In this document: positions 1 through 9,056 of the stretch, in pieces
How the letters are laid out: each line of letters starts with the position of its first letter
How positions within the stretch are numbered: position 1 is the first letter of the stretch
Source: Roseateles subflavus
GTDB taxonomy: Bacteria; Pseudomonadota; Gammaproteobacteria; Burkholderiales; Burkholderiaceae_C
Assembly (NCBI RefSeq): GCF_030285365.1
Contig: NZ_JASVDS010000004.1
Location: forward strand, 124,001-188,000
DNA: 64,000 bases
Direction: 5' to 3'
Made by a program: the position numbers and the translations under genes
The notes under the pieces: model-generated
The model's database searches: none
Seen by the model: the letters and a program-made list of their open reading frames with translations, nothing else
What the model was told of the DNA's origin: nothing

Positions 1-1122
1 GCCGGCCATGCCGATCTCTTCACCGTAGTAGAGGAAGGGAATGCCGGGCATCAGCAGGTAGGTGGCGGCGGCGAGCCGGTACCGGGCCTCGTCGCCCGCC
101 AGCTGGTCCCAGACGCGCGCGCCGGCAAAGATGTCGTGGTTGGCCAGCATGGTGGCCATGTTCAGCGGCGTGTGCTCGAAATGCGTCACGAGGGGCTGCA
201 GCGCGGCCGCCTCGCCCCGGGCCGCCTGGATGATCAGGCGCTCCAGGCCGAAGTCGAAGGCGCTGCCGCACACGTCGGGGCTTGCATAGGCGGTGGGGCT
301 GGCCGTGGCCTCGCAGACGCTGAAGCGGCCGGGGCGGCTGCGGATCAGCCGCGCGAAGTCGGCCGTCAGCGCGCGGCTCTCGGGCTGGTCGTTCCAGTCC
401 CGGGCGCTGTTCTCGACGAGGTGCGGCACGGCGTCCAGCCGGAAGCCGTCCAGGCCGCGGTCCAGCCAGAAGCGCAGGCTCTCGCGGTGGTAGTCCACGA
501 CGGCGGGATTGCGCAGGTTGAAGTCCGGCATGTGCGCGCCGAAGGTCGCGAAGAAGCGGGCGCTGTCGCTGGCCTGCCCGGGGAGGGCGTACCAGGGGGT
601 GTGGCCCCAGATGTCCCAGTCCTTGAGGTCGGCGGGGGCGGGGTCCCGCCAGACGTACCAGTCGCGCCAGGGCGACTGCGGATTCGCGAGGCTGTCCTGG
701 AACCATGGATGCTGGCTGGCGCTGTGGTTGAGGATGTAGTCCATCACCACGCCGATGCCGCGCCGGTGGGCCTCGCGCACGAAGGCGTCGAAATCGGCCA
801 GGCTGCCGTAGTCCGGCTCGATCGCGCGGAAGTCGGTGATGGCGTAGCCGTGGTCGTGGTCGGCGCTACGGGTGATGGGCATGAGCCACAGGCCCGTCAC
901 GCCCAGCTGCTGCAGATAGTCCAGCCGGCGGGTGAGGCCCCGCAGGTCGCCGATGCCGTCGCCGTCGCTGTCCTGGTAGGCCCGGACGAAGACCTCCATG
1001 AACACGCCCTGTGACCAGCCGGCCGGGGGGGTGGAGGCGGGCGCGCTGGCGGGCGCCGCCGAGGCGCCCCACGCCAGGCTGCTGATCAAGATTGAGAAAA
1101 TGATTCTGTAGTTCAAATACAT
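1..1122 (-). CDS. Exported alpha-amylase-family glycoside hydrolase (GH13), 3' end cut by window edge
   Basis: 374 residues are visible; the C-terminus lies left of the window. The ATG at 1122 opens a short hydrophobic export signal (about residues 6-24, ending near SAA/ASA), so the enzyme should act in the periplasm or outside the cell. The GH13 catalytic set is visible: nucleophile D230 in GFRLDA, general acid E271 in VCEAT and transition-state D330 in NHD. An early DGDGIGDLRG calcium/region-I block is also present. The family hydrolyses or rearranges alpha-1,4-glucan bonds. Exact specificity (amylase, glucosidase or trehalose synthase type) cannot be settled without the C-terminal domain. 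It is divergent from a pullulanase, which fits joint starch or glycogen breakdown. Confidence 0.9.
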   Translation of the reverse strand, partial: MYLNYRIIFSILISSLAWGASAAPASAPASTPPAGWSQGVFMEVFVRAYQDSDGDGIGDLRGLTRRLDYLQQLGVTGLWLMPITRSADHDHGYAITDFRAIEPDYGSLADFDAFVREAHRRGIGVVMDYILNHSASQHPWFQDSLANPQSPWRDWYVWRDPAPADLKDWDIWGHTPWYALPGQASDSARFFATFGAHMPDFNLRNPAVVDYHRESLRFWLDRGLDGFRLDAVPHLVENSARDWNDQPESRALTADFARLIRSRPGRFSVCEATASPTAYASPDVCGSAFDFGLERLIIQAARGEAAALQPLVTHFEHTPLNMATMLANHDIFAGARVWDQLAGDEARYRLAAATYLLMPGIPFLYYGEEIGMAG

Positions 1123-1258
1123 GATCGCCCGCCGCTCAGAGGCTGGAGATGTCCTGTGCGGGATGAGGATAGTTGGAAATGCGCCTGCTGAAAACCCAGG
1201 TATTTTGCGGATGTAGTTTTGCTACTATTTCTTGTCTTCACGAGCGCCGATCGTCCCC
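1123..1258. promoter_or_regulatory. Divergent promoter region between two GH13 genes
   Basis: This 136-bp gap separates the start codons of two divergent glucan hydrolases and is less GC-rich than its surroundings. It must hold both promoters. A small dyad, GTAG-N5-CTAC (1213-1225), is the only symmetric element I see. No convincing -35/-10 pair can be fixed by eye. Confidence 0.4.
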
Positions 1259-4057
1259 ATGAGCCGACTTCCCGCGAACCTGCCGCTGTCTGACCTCACT
1301 CGCCGGCGGAGGGGGGGCGTCCGGGGCCTGTCCCTGGGGCTGGCGCTCGCACTGGGTGGGCTCGGGCCGGCGATGGCCGACGAACGTGCATCGGCGCTCG
1401 CCGACTGCGACGCGCCCGGGCTGGCTTCCGTGCTCCACCCGGCGCCGGACGGCGCGCCGCTCTGGCCGGCCCGGGCGCATGCCCTGGACCTGCGGCATCT
1501 GCAGTGGCCCGGTGTCGGCGAGGCCGGCTCGCTCCACCTGGTCGCGGCCTGGCGGGGTGGGCTGGTGGCGCGCGTCGGCCAGGCGCTGACGGGCGCGGAC
1601 GCCCGCCTGCCCCTGCAGCGCGACGGCGCGCTCCCGCCGGCGCTGGCGCAGCGCTTCCCGCACCTGCGCGACGGCGGTGTGCTGCGCCTGCCCGAGGGGC
1701 AATCGCTCGACGAGCGCTGGCTGCGCGCCGAGCTGCTGCTGGTGCGGGAGGACGCGCAGGGCCATGTGCAGGACGCCAGCCGCGTGCAGGCGGCCGGCGC
1801 ACTCGACGCCCGCTTCGCGGATGCCGCCGAGGCGCTGGCCTACGGGCCGCTGTTCACGCCGGGACGCGCGGACGCCGGCCTGCGCCTGTGGGCGCCGACG
1901 GCGCACCGGGTGCAGGTCTGCCTCTATCCCGACGCCGAGTCGCCCGCCACCCGGGTGCAGCCCCTGCGCTGGGAGCCCGCGAGTGGCAGCTGGTCGCTGC
2001 CGCCGACGCCGGGCACGCGCAACGCCTACTACCGCTTCCTCGTGGACGTGCTGGTGCCGGGCGAGGGCCTTCTGCGCCAGCGCGTGACCGATCCCGCCGC
2101 CGTGAGCCTGAACGCCGATTCGCGGCGCAGCTTCCTGGCCGACCTGGAGGACCCGGCCTGGATGCCGCCCGGCTGGCAGGCCCACCGCCGCCCGGCGCCG
2201 CCGGCCTCGTCCACGGACATGAGCGTCTATGAGCTGCATGTCCGCGACTTCTCCTGGCGCGACCCCAGCCAGCCGCCTGCGCAGCGCGGACGGTTCGGCG
2301 CCTTCTCGCAGGCCGGGGCACTGGGCGTGCAGCACCTGCGCCGCCTGGCCCGGGCCGGGATGACGGATCTGCACCTGCTGCCGGTCTTCGACATTGCCAG
2401 CATTCCCGAGCGGGGCTGCCGCCAGCCCGCCGTGCCCGATGCGGCGCCCGACAGCGAGGCCCAGCAGGCCGCGGTGGGCGCCGTCGCCGGCCTGGATTGC
2501 TACAACTGGGGCTACGACCCGCTGCACTACAGCGCGCCCGAGGGCAGCTACAGCAGCGACGCCAACGACGGCGGCCGGCGTCTGCTGGAGTTCCGTCAGA
2601 TGGTGATGGCCCTGCACGGCCTGGGGCTGCGCGTGGGCATGGACGTGGTCTACAACCACACGCCGGCCTCGGGGCAGCATCCTCATTCGGTGCTGGACCG
2701 CATCGTGCCGGGCTACTACCAGCGCCTCGACGCCCAGGGCCGCGTCGAGCGCTCCACCTGCTGCGACAACACGGCCACCGAGCACCGCATGATGGCTCAT
2801 CTGATGAGCGACTCGGTCCTGCTGTGGGCCCGCCGGCACGGCATCGACTCCTTCCGTTTTGACCTCATGGGACACCAGCCGCGCGCGGTGATGGAGGCCA
2901 TCGCCGTGCGATTGCGGCAGCAGACGGGGCGCTTCATCCCGCTGATCGGCGAAGGCTGGAACTTCGGCGAGGTCGCCGACGGCGCGCGCTTCGTGCAGGC
3001 GAGCCAGCGCTCGCTCAACGGCAGCGGCATCGGCACCTTCAGCGACCGCGCCCGCGACGCGCTGCGGGGTGGGTCCCCGGGCGACGGCTCGCCGGCCGGG
3101 CTCGTGCGCCAAGGCTGGAGCAACGGCCTGTACACGGCGCCGAACGGGCCGGCGGCGGCCGTGGGTGTCGAGGCGCTCGAGCAGGCCGCGGACCTCGTCC
3201 GCGTCGGCCTCGCGGGCAGCCTGCGCTCTGTCCGGCTGCAGAATGCACAGGGCGTGACCCGGCGCCTGGACGAGATCGCCTACGGTGACCAGCCGGCGGG
3301 CTATGCCGCCGAGCCGGCCGAGGTCGTCAACTACGCGGAGAACCACGACAACCACACGCTCTTCGACAACCAGGTGCTGCGCCTCCCGCGCGACGCCACG
3401 CACGAGGAGCGCGTGCGCTCGCAGCTGCTGGCGACGGCGGTGACGGCCTACAGCCAGGGTGTGGCCTACTTCCACGCCGGCATGGAGATCCTGCGCTCCA
3501 AGTCCCTGGACCGGAACAGCTACGACTCCGGCGACTGGTTCAACGGGCTCGACTGGCGGCTCCAGGACAACGGCTTCGGCGCGGGCCTGCCGCCCGCCGC
3601 CGACAACGCCCCGGCCTGGCCGCTGTACCGTGCGCTGCTGGCCGACCCGGCGATCAAGCCGCGCCCGCAGGACCTGCGCCAGGCCCGGGACCGCTTCCTC
3701 GACCAGCTGCGCGTGCGGGCCAGTTCGCGGCTCTTCCACCTGCGCACGGCGGCCGAGGTGCAGCGGCGCCTGAGCTTCCCGCGGCTGGCCGCGCCGGCCT
3801 CGCCAGCCCTGCTGCTGGCGCGTCTGGACGGTCAGGGCCTGCCGGGGGCGGGCTTCCGGGAGGTGCTGCTGGTCTTCAACGCCAGCCGCGAGCCCCAGGC
3901 CTTTGCCTGGGACGACGCACGGCTGCCCTGGCGTCTGCATCCGGTGCTGGCGCGCCGCGGGGCCGCCGATGACACCCTGCGGCAGGCGGCGCGCGTCGAC
4001 CGCCGACAGCGCCGGGTGCACGTGCCGGCGTGGTCCGCGGCGGTGTTTGTGCGTTGA
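1259..4057 (+). CDS. pulA: Exported pullulanase-type alpha-1,6-glucosidase (GH13)
   Basis: 932 residues from the ATG at 1259; an in-frame TTG at 1232 would add nine residues but gives a poorer signal. A four-arginine stretch followed by a hydrophobic segment ending PAMA gives a signal peptide. An N-terminal pullulanase accessory domain and a CBM48-like domain (about 195-290) precede the GH13 barrel. The pullulanase signature YNWGYDP lies at 415-421. Catalytic residues are D535 (FRFDLMG), E565 (GEGWNFGE) and D697 (NHDNH). A C-terminal beta domain completes the usual length. It should cleave alpha-1,6 branch points of starch, glycogen or pullulan outside the cytoplasm and feed linear dextrins to the divergent amylase-like enzyme. 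Confidence 0.93.
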   Translation: MSRLPANLPLSDLTRRRRGGVRGLSLGLALALGGLGPAMADERASALADCDAPGLASVLHPAPDGAPLWPARAHALDLRHLQWPGVGEAGSLHLVAAWRGGLVARVGQALTGADARLPLQRDGALPPALAQRFPHLRDGGVLRLPEGQSLDERWLRAELLLVREDAQGHVQDASRVQAAGALDARFADAAEALAYGPLFTPGRADAGLRLWAPTAHRVQVCLYPDAESPATRVQPLRWEPASGSWSLPPTPGTRNAYYRFLVDVLVPGEGLLRQRVTDPAAVSLNADSRRSFLADLEDPAWMPPGWQAHRRPAPPASSTDMSVYELHVRDFSWRDPSQPPAQRGRFGAFSQAGALGVQHLRRLARAGMTDLHLLPVFDIASIPERGCRQPAVPDAAPDSEAQQAAVGAVAGLDCYNWGYDPLHYSAPEGSYSSDANDGGRRLLEFRQMVMALHGLGLRVGMDVVYNHTPASGQHPHSVLDRIVPGYYQRLDAQGRVERSTCCDNTATEHRMMAHLMSDSVLLWARRHGIDSFRFDLMGHQPRAVMEAIAVRLRQQTGRFIPLIGEGWNFGEVADGARFVQASQRSLNGSGIGTFSDRARDALRGGSPGDGSPAGLVRQGWSNGLYTAPNGPAAAVGVEALEQAADLVRVGLAGSLRSVRLQNAQGVTRRLDEIAYGDQPAGYAAEPAEVVNYAENHDNHTLFDNQVLRLPRDATHEERVRSQLLATAVTAYSQGVAYFHAGMEILRSKSLDRNSYDSGDWFNGLDWRLQDNGFGAGLPPAADNAPAWPLYRALLADPAIKPRPQDLRQARDRFLDQLRVRASSRLFHLRTAAEVQRRLSFPRLAAPASPALLLARLDGQGLPGAGFREVLLVFNASREPQAFAWDDARLPWRLHPVLARRGAADDTLRQAARVDRRQRRVHVPAWSAAVFVR

Positions 4058-4079
4058 GCAGGCGGCGCGCCATCCGCAT

Positions 4080-4124
4080 CGTCCCGGGGTGAGAGATGAC
4101 ACGCCTTGTCACGACCCCGGGACG
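4080..4124. repeat. Strong nested inverted repeat after pulA
   Basis: Perfect 11-base arms CGTCCCGGGGT (4080-4090) and ACCCCGGGACG (4114-4124) enclose a 23-base loop that itself holds TGACA and TGTCA as a second stem. There is no T-tract, so it is not a classical intrinsic terminator. It could end or attenuate the pulA message or protect its 3' end. Confidence 0.6.
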
Positions 4125-4167
4125 CGCTCATGATCCAGGCAGATCCCCGAGCTGCGAGTCATCGATC

Positions 4168-5367
4168 ATGTCCAAGCGCCGTCTCCCGTCCTTCCGTCCG
4201 TCCTCGTTCGCCCGCTGGGGCGCCGCCGTGCTCGTCCTGGGCCTGCTGCAGGCCTGTGCCACGGCCCCGCAGCAGAGCCTGCCGCCCCCGCCCCTGATCG
4301 ACGAGGCCTTCGGGCCGGCTCCCGCGCTGCCCGGCCGCGAGGCCCTGATGGCGCTGACGCCCGAGATGGCGGAGTTCCTGCACAAGACGGTCGAGCCCCG
4401 GGCCCGCACCTATGGCAGCAAGGAGGGCCTCATCCGGGCGCTCTACCAGGACGGCAAGCTGCAGATCCAGTACGACGGCGAGAAGACGCGCACGGCCGCC
4501 GAGACCTTCGCCGAGGGTCGGGGCAACTGCCTCTCGCTGGTCCTGATGACCGCCGCTTTCGCGCGCGAGCTGCACGTGCCCATCTACTTCCGCTCGGTGA
4601 TGGTGGACCCGCAATGGACGCGCGGCTCCGACCTCATGTTCCGGGCCGGCCACGTGAACCTGGGGCTGGGCACGCGGCTCCAGGAGCGCGGCACGTCCTC
4701 GACCATGGACAGTCCGATGATCGTGGACTTCCTGCCCGAGGAGCAGCGCCGGGCGGACCGGGCGATGGAAGTCAGCGAGTCCACCATCGTGGCCATGTTC
4801 TACAACAACCGCGCCGCCGAGCGCCTCTACGACGGCGACGTGCGCGGTGCCTACTGGTGGGCGCGGGCGGCCGTGCTGGCGGACAGCCGCTTCAGCGGCG
4901 GCTTCAACACGCTCTCGGTGCTCTACCGCCGCATGGGCCGGCTCGACCTCGCGGATCAGGTGCTGACGCAGGTGCTGGCCCTGGAGCCCGACAACGAGGT
5001 CGCCCTGGCCAATATGGTGGTGGTGGCGCGTGAGGCCGGCCGCCATCAGGATCAGGCCCGCTACGAGGCCCGGCTGGCCTCGCTGCAGCCGGTGCCGCCG
5101 TTCCAGTTCTTCGACGAAGGCGTCGAGGCCATGAAGCGGGCGGACTTCCGCACGGCGGACGCCCTGTTCGCCAAGGAGCTGGCGCGCTCCGCCAACAACC
5201 ACGAGCTGCACTTCTGGGCCGCGCTGGCGAAGCTGGGCATCGGCCAGCAGGAGCGTGCGGCGCGCCACCTGTCGCTCGCCGCGGAGACGAGTCCGACGCC
5301 GGGCCAGCAGCGGCTCTACGAGGCCAAGCTCAACAAGCTGATGGCCACGAAGCAGCTGACGAACTGA
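4168..5367 (+). CDS. Lipoprotein with transglutaminase-like domain and TPR repeats
   Basis: 399 residues. I chose the ATG at 4168 because it starts directly before a lipoprotein signal with lipobox LLQAC (lipidated Cys30). An in-frame ATG at 4096 would bury that signal. A transglutaminase-like core follows with a plausible Cys121 (RGNCLS), His162 (AGHVNL) and Asp187 (IVDF) triad. The C-terminal 200 residues form TPR-like helices. The protein should be anchored in the cell envelope. Proteins of this build are usually annotated only as TPR lipoproteins; substrate and role are unknown. Whether the triad is active is inference. Confidence 0.8.
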   Translation: MSKRRLPSFRPSSFARWGAAVLVLGLLQACATAPQQSLPPPPLIDEAFGPAPALPGREALMALTPEMAEFLHKTVEPRARTYGSKEGLIRALYQDGKLQIQYDGEKTRTAAETFAEGRGNCLSLVLMTAAFARELHVPIYFRSVMVDPQWTRGSDLMFRAGHVNLGLGTRLQERGTSSTMDSPMIVDFLPEEQRRADRAMEVSESTIVAMFYNNRAAERLYDGDVRGAYWWARAAVLADSRFSGGFNTLSVLYRRMGRLDLADQVLTQVLALEPDNEVALANMVVVAREAGRHQDQARYEARLASLQPVPPFQFFDEGVEAMKRADFRTADALFAKELARSANNHELHFWAALAKLGIGQQERAARHLSLAAETSPTPGQQRLYEAKLNKLMATKQLTN

Positions 5368-5380
5368 CGCCGCGCGCCTG

Positions 5381-5710
5381 TCAGAGCGGCGGGAGGCCGT
5401 GGCGGGCCCGCGCGAGGGTGCAGGCATCGTCCCCCAGGCCCAGCGGCGCCCGCAGGCCGAATTCCCGGCAGGGCGAGGGGCGCCATTCGTAGATGCCGCA
5501 GCTCGCGTTGACGCCGACCTGCCCCGTGAGTGCCGCGCAGCGCGGCTGGGCATGGTCCGTGCCCCGCAGCCGGCACAGGCTCGCGGTGACGTCCACGCAG
5601 AGGCCGTCGGGGACATGCCCCCCTTCGCTCTGGAGCTCCTCGCGGGCAAAGTCCACACGGAAGCTGGCGCAGCAGGCGCCACAGCGCAGGCAGGGGTTGT
5701 CGGTGCTCAT
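5381..5710 (-). CDS. YkgJ family cysteine-cluster protein
   Basis: 109 residues. The N-terminal CLRCGACC motif and later cysteines (SLCRL, PRCAAL, SCGIYE, SPCREF) form the cluster that defines the YkgJ/UPF0153 family, thought to bind zinc or an iron-sulfur centre. There is no signal peptide, so it is cytosolic. Its biochemical role is unknown. It is the last gene of a minus-strand series after the kinase-Usp gene, with 41 bp between them, so cotranscription is likely. Confidence 0.85.
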   Translation of the reverse strand: MSTDNPCLRCGACCASFRVDFAREELQSEGGHVPDGLCVDVTASLCRLRGTDHAQPRCAALTGQVGVNASCGIYEWRPSPCREFGLRAPLGLGDDACTLARARHGLPPL

Positions 5711-5751
5711 GCGGGCGAGTGTAGGCGCCGCGGGTCGGTGGCCGATGCGGC

Positions 5752-7305
5752 TCAGGCCGGCGGCGCGGCGGCGGTATCCCGTGCCGCCGGGACCGCATCC
5801 CCGGGCGCATCGGCCGGCTTGCCGCCGGCCGCTTCGCGCACCACGGTGACGCTGCAGTCCGATTCCGCCACCACCTGGGCCGACACGCTGCCGAGATAGC
5901 GACGCAGGGCAGAGTTGCCGCGCGCGCCCATCACGATGTGGTCCGCGCCATTGCGGGCCGCGAAGTCGATGATGGCCGAGGCCGGGTCCGGGGCCTCCAG
6001 CACGTGGAAGGTCAGGCGCCCGTCCTCCAGGTTCAGCGAGCGGCTGATGGGACGCGCCCAGTGCTTCAGCGCGACGAGCTGCTTCACGTGGACGCTCTTG
6101 CCGTCCTTGTCGGTCAGCACGTCCATGCCGATGCGCGCCGTGCGCATCACGCTCACACAGGCGAGACGCGCGCCGGGTTCGGTCTGCACGATGCGGCGCA
6201 CGGTCTCGCGCAGCTGCTCCAGCAGCCCGGGGGTGGCGTTCTCGATGTCCACGGCGGCCATGATGATGGGGCTGCGCGCCACCTGTTCGCCCACGCTCGG
6301 CTGCAGCGCGGGCTCGGAGCCCAGCGCGAAGAACCAGCGCTTGAGCTCCTTGATGGCGCCGCTCTTGCTCATGCGCTCGGCCCGGCGCGTGAGCGTGATG
6401 CCCTCGGGGCGCTGCAGGTCCAGGGCCAGCTGCGCGGCGCTCTGGTAGCGACGCTCGGCCTTGACCTCCAGGCAGTGCAGGATCACCTCCTGCATCCAGG
6501 GCGGGATGTCCGGGTTGATCGCGCGCGGCGGCACGGGCTCCACATACAGCCGCCGCCGCAGCCCGCGCACCGAGGAGGGCTGGCCGAAGGGGCGTTCGCC
6601 CGTGGCCAGGTGGTAGAGCATCACGCCCAGGGCGAAGAGGTCGCTGCGCGGGTCGTTGCGCACGAACTGCACCTGCTCGGGGGACATGTACGGCCCGGTG
6701 CCCATCGGCAGGCTGAACTCCTCCTCGAGCAGGTCGGGCAGGTGGTCGTGGCGGGAGAGGCCGAAGTCGATCAGCACGGCGCTGCCGTCCGGCCGGAACA
6801 TGATGTTGCTGGGCTTGATGTCCAGGTGGACCACGTGCTGGCGGTGCAGGTCCTGCAGTGCGGTGGCCACGCGGCAGCCGATCTCCACCACCTCGTCGAG
6901 CGACAGCGGCGCCTCGTCGAGCCGCGGGCGCAAGGACTGACCCTGGATGTGCTCCATCACGATGTAGGCCTGGCGCGTCCAGTCACCCCGCGCCACGTAA
7001 CGCGGCACGTGAGGGCCCTTGAGCGCCGGCATCAGCATCTGCTCGACCTCGAAGCCCACGATGGTCGCCGGGTCCTCGCCGCCCTTGATGCGGGGCACCT
7101 TCATCAGCAGGGGAAAGTCCTCGCCCGGGATCGGCTCCAGCCGGGTCACGCGCCAGAGATTGGCCATGCCGCCCTGGTGCAGGCGCTCCTCGAGCCGGAA
7201 GGCGTCGAGCACCATGCCGGGCTCCAGCGGGCCGGCCGTCGGCGAGGGCAGGGCGGCGTCAGGATGGGCGGTCTTGCGGTCTTGACGGGCGGCGGTCACG
7301 CGCAT
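5752..7305 (-). CDS. Serine/threonine protein kinase fused to a universal-stress (UspA) domain
   Basis: 517 residues. The kinase domain covers about 35-300: a Gly-rich loop LHQGGMAN (42-49), Lys69, catalytic loop HLDIKPSN (from 160), DFG at 180-182 and a TGPYMSPEQ activation-segment end. The usual Arg before the catalytic Asp is Leu, so this is a non-RD kinase, probably not controlled by activation-loop phosphorylation. Residues about 345-495 are a UspA domain with the nucleotide-binding pattern GARGN-x6-GS. No membrane segment is seen, so it is cytosolic. It lies 28 bp after a metallophosphoesterase gene, suggesting a paired kinase and phosphatase. Substrates are unknown. Confidence 0.9.
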   Translation of the reverse strand: MRVTAARQDRKTAHPDAALPSPTAGPLEPGMVLDAFRLEERLHQGGMANLWRVTRLEPIPGEDFPLLMKVPRIKGGEDPATIVGFEVEQMLMPALKGPHVPRYVARGDWTRQAYIVMEHIQGQSLRPRLDEAPLSLDEVVEIGCRVATALQDLHRQHVVHLDIKPSNIMFRPDGSAVLIDFGLSRHDHLPDLLEEEFSLPMGTGPYMSPEQVQFVRNDPRSDLFALGVMLYHLATGERPFGQPSSVRGLRRRLYVEPVPPRAINPDIPPWMQEVILHCLEVKAERRYQSAAQLALDLQRPEGITLTRRAERMSKSGAIKELKRWFFALGSEPALQPSVGEQVARSPIIMAAVDIENATPGLLEQLRETVRRIVQTEPGARLACVSVMRTARIGMDVLTDKDGKSVHVKQLVALKHWARPISRSLNLEDGRLTFHVLEAPDPASAIIDFAARNGADHIVMGARGNSALRRYLGSVSAQVVAESDCSVTVVREAAGGKPADAPGDAVPAARDTAAAPPA

Positions 7306-7333
7306 GCTGGGGTCCCCGGGCTGGTGGCGATGC

Positions 7334-8089
7334 TCATTCTCCCTGCAGCAGACGTTGAGCCAGGCGCTCGGCGACGGTCTCGTTCAGGCCGCAGTGGCGG
7401 ACCCGCGCGGCGGCGGCATCCACGTCGTAGGGTACGCGCTGGTAGCTCAGTAGACCCGTGGTCATGTCAAAGAGCGCGTAGCAGGCGGCCGGGTTGCCGT
7501 CGCGCGGCTGGCCGCAGGAACCGGGGATCACCAGCCACTGCCGGTTGGGCAGCAGGGGGATCTCCACGCCGGGGGACGGCACGAACTCGCCGGCCTTGCC
7601 GGTGCCGGAGAGGTGGTAGAGCTTGGGCTCGTGCATGTGCCCGCAGAAGGTGTAGCGGCACTGCGTGGCGTGCAGGCTGCGCATCGCCTCCAGGCGCCCC
7701 TGGATGTACTCGAAGCCCTGGGGATCGAAGGCGTTGGCGTGCACGAAGAGGCAGTCGTCGGCCTCGCGGTGCATGGGCAGGGCGGCCAGGAACGCCAGCT
7801 GCGCGGCATCCAGCTGCGAGCGGGTCCAGAGGATGGCGTCGCGGGCGTCCTCGCGCATGGTGGGCAAGGGTCCGGTGACGATGGCGCTGTCGTGATTGCC
7901 CATGACCGCGATGGCCCCCTGCTGCACGAGCTCGCGCACCTGGTCGACCACCCAGGCCGGATCGCCGCCGTAGCCGACGAGGTCCCCCAGCAGCGCGAAC
8001 CGGCCCGCGCCGTGGGCCCGCGCATGCTCCAGCACGGCGCTGAACGCCTCGCGGTTGGCATGCAGGTCCGAGATCAAGGCTAGTTTCAT
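7334..8089 (-). CDS. Metallophosphoesterase (calcineurin-like, YfcE/ApaH-type fold)
   Basis: 251 residues with the full dinuclear-metal motif series: SDLHAN (Asp8, His10), GDLVGYGGDP, GNHD and CGHMHEP. It has no signal peptide and no extra domain. Family members hydrolyse phosphodiesters or phosphoprotein monoesters, and the sequence does not decide between them. It is the first gene of the minus-strand run ending in the YkgJ gene and lies directly upstream of a Ser/Thr kinase. A role in reversing that kinase, as PppA-like phosphatases do, is attractive but inferred. Confidence 0.9.
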   Translation of the reverse strand: MKLALISDLHANREAFSAVLEHARAHGAGRFALLGDLVGYGGDPAWVVDQVRELVQQGAIAVMGNHDSAIVTGPLPTMREDARDAILWTRSQLDAAQLAFLAALPMHREADDCLFVHANAFDPQGFEYIQGRLEAMRSLHATQCRYTFCGHMHEPKLYHLSGTGKAGEFVPSPGVEIPLLPNRQWLVIPGSCGQPRDGNPAACYALFDMTTGLLSYQRVPYDVDAAAARVRHCGLNETVAERLAQRLLQGE

Positions 8090-8170
8090 GGATCGAGTGT
8101 CTCCCTGGACTCTGACGTCATGCTGATGCTTTCATGGCATGCTAGCGGGACGTTGCTGGGAGTTTCACGG

Positions 8171-9007
8171 ATGGTCGTTGGCAGTTGGATGCGACCCTGG
8201 GTCGTGGTTCTGGGATCACACATGCTGGGTGCGGTACTGGCGGCCGAGGCCCACGCGGCCTGCAGCCGCCCGATGCAGGTGCCGCTCGCCCCGGTCGGGC
8301 TGAGCGTGCTGCTGCCGCCCCAGGGGCAGCCCACGGGCGTCTACCCGGAGCTGCTGCGGCAGGTGGGGGAGTCCGAGGGCTGCGTCTTCACCATGAGCAC
8401 CGTGCCCCGTGCGCGTCAGGAGCTGATGTTCGAGCGAGGCCAGGCGGACCTGCTCGTGCCGGCGAGCCGCACGCCGCGGCGCGACGAGTTCGGCGAGTTC
8501 GTCCCCCTGATCCAGTCACGGGCCATGGTCATCACTCTGAACGCCGAGCGGCCGCTGCCCACGACGCTCAAGGCGCTCGTGCAGGCGACGGAGCTGCGGG
8601 TGGTCCTGGTGCGCGGTTTCGACTTCGGGGATGCCTACCAGGCCGCTGTGAAGGAGCTCACGCGCCAGGGGCGGCTGCGCCTGGAGGCCGACACGGTGTC
8701 GGTGGCGCGGGTGCTGGATGGCGGCGGCGCGGACGTCACCGTGATGGCGCCGTCGATCCTGGTCAGTGCCCTGCACGCCGACGAGCGTGTGAGCCATCTG
8801 CTCGGCCGCCTGCGGCTGGGCGCCGTGGACGAGCTGGGATGGAACGACAGTGGGATCTACCTCTCCCGCGCGGCCCTGAACGAGGGCGACCGGCGGCACC
8901 TGCAGGACTCCCTGGACAAGGCCGCCCGCAGCGGCCTGGTCTGGAAGCTGTTCCGGCAGTTCTACCCGGCAGGGGCGATGGACGGCAGCCTGAGGCCGCG
9001 GTACTGA
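8171..9007 (+). CDS. Orphan periplasmic solute-binding protein (SBP family 3-like)
   Basis: 278 residues from the ATG at 8171, chosen because GGGAG lies eight bases upstream and a signal peptide ending AEAHA follows directly; an in-frame ATG at 8120 has neither. The mature part has the two-lobed polar-amino-acid binding-protein pattern (GVYPELLRQ early, a RARQELMFERGQADLLVPAS block, and ERVSHLLGRLR late). No ABC permease or ATPase is adjacent, so it may serve a distant transporter or act as a sensor. It is divergent from the phosphoesterase gene. The stop codon lies inside a small tandem repeat. Confidence 0.75.
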   Translation: MVVGSWMRPWVVVLGSHMLGAVLAAEAHAACSRPMQVPLAPVGLSVLLPPQGQPTGVYPELLRQVGESEGCVFTMSTVPRARQELMFERGQADLLVPASRTPRRDEFGEFVPLIQSRAMVITLNAERPLPTTLKALVQATELRVVLVRGFDFGDAYQAAVKELTRQGRLRLEADTVSVARVLDGGGADVTVMAPSILVSALHADERVSHLLGRLRLGAVDELGWNDSGIYLSRAALNEGDRRHLQDSLDKAARSGLVWKLFRQFYPAGAMDGSLRPRY

Positions 9008-9036
9008 GACCGAGGTACTGAGACCGAGGTACTGAG
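8997..9036. repeat. Tandem 14-bp repeat spanning a stop codon
   Basis: CGAGGTACTGAGAC is present about 2.9 times: 8997-9010 (one mismatch), 9011-9024 and 9025-9036 (partial). The stop of the binding-protein gene is in the first copy and each copy repeats the Tyr-stop sequence, so copy-number change would hardly affect the protein end. Confidence 0.85.
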
Positions 9037-9056
9037 GGCCGGCCCGGGCCACGCCG

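Noticed and set aside
1238-4102. 954-codon minus-strand ORF across pulA
   Set aside because: It is an antisense shadow in GC-rich DNA: low-complexity Arg/Gln/His/Ala composition and no recognisable domain, while the plus strand encodes a clear pullulanase.
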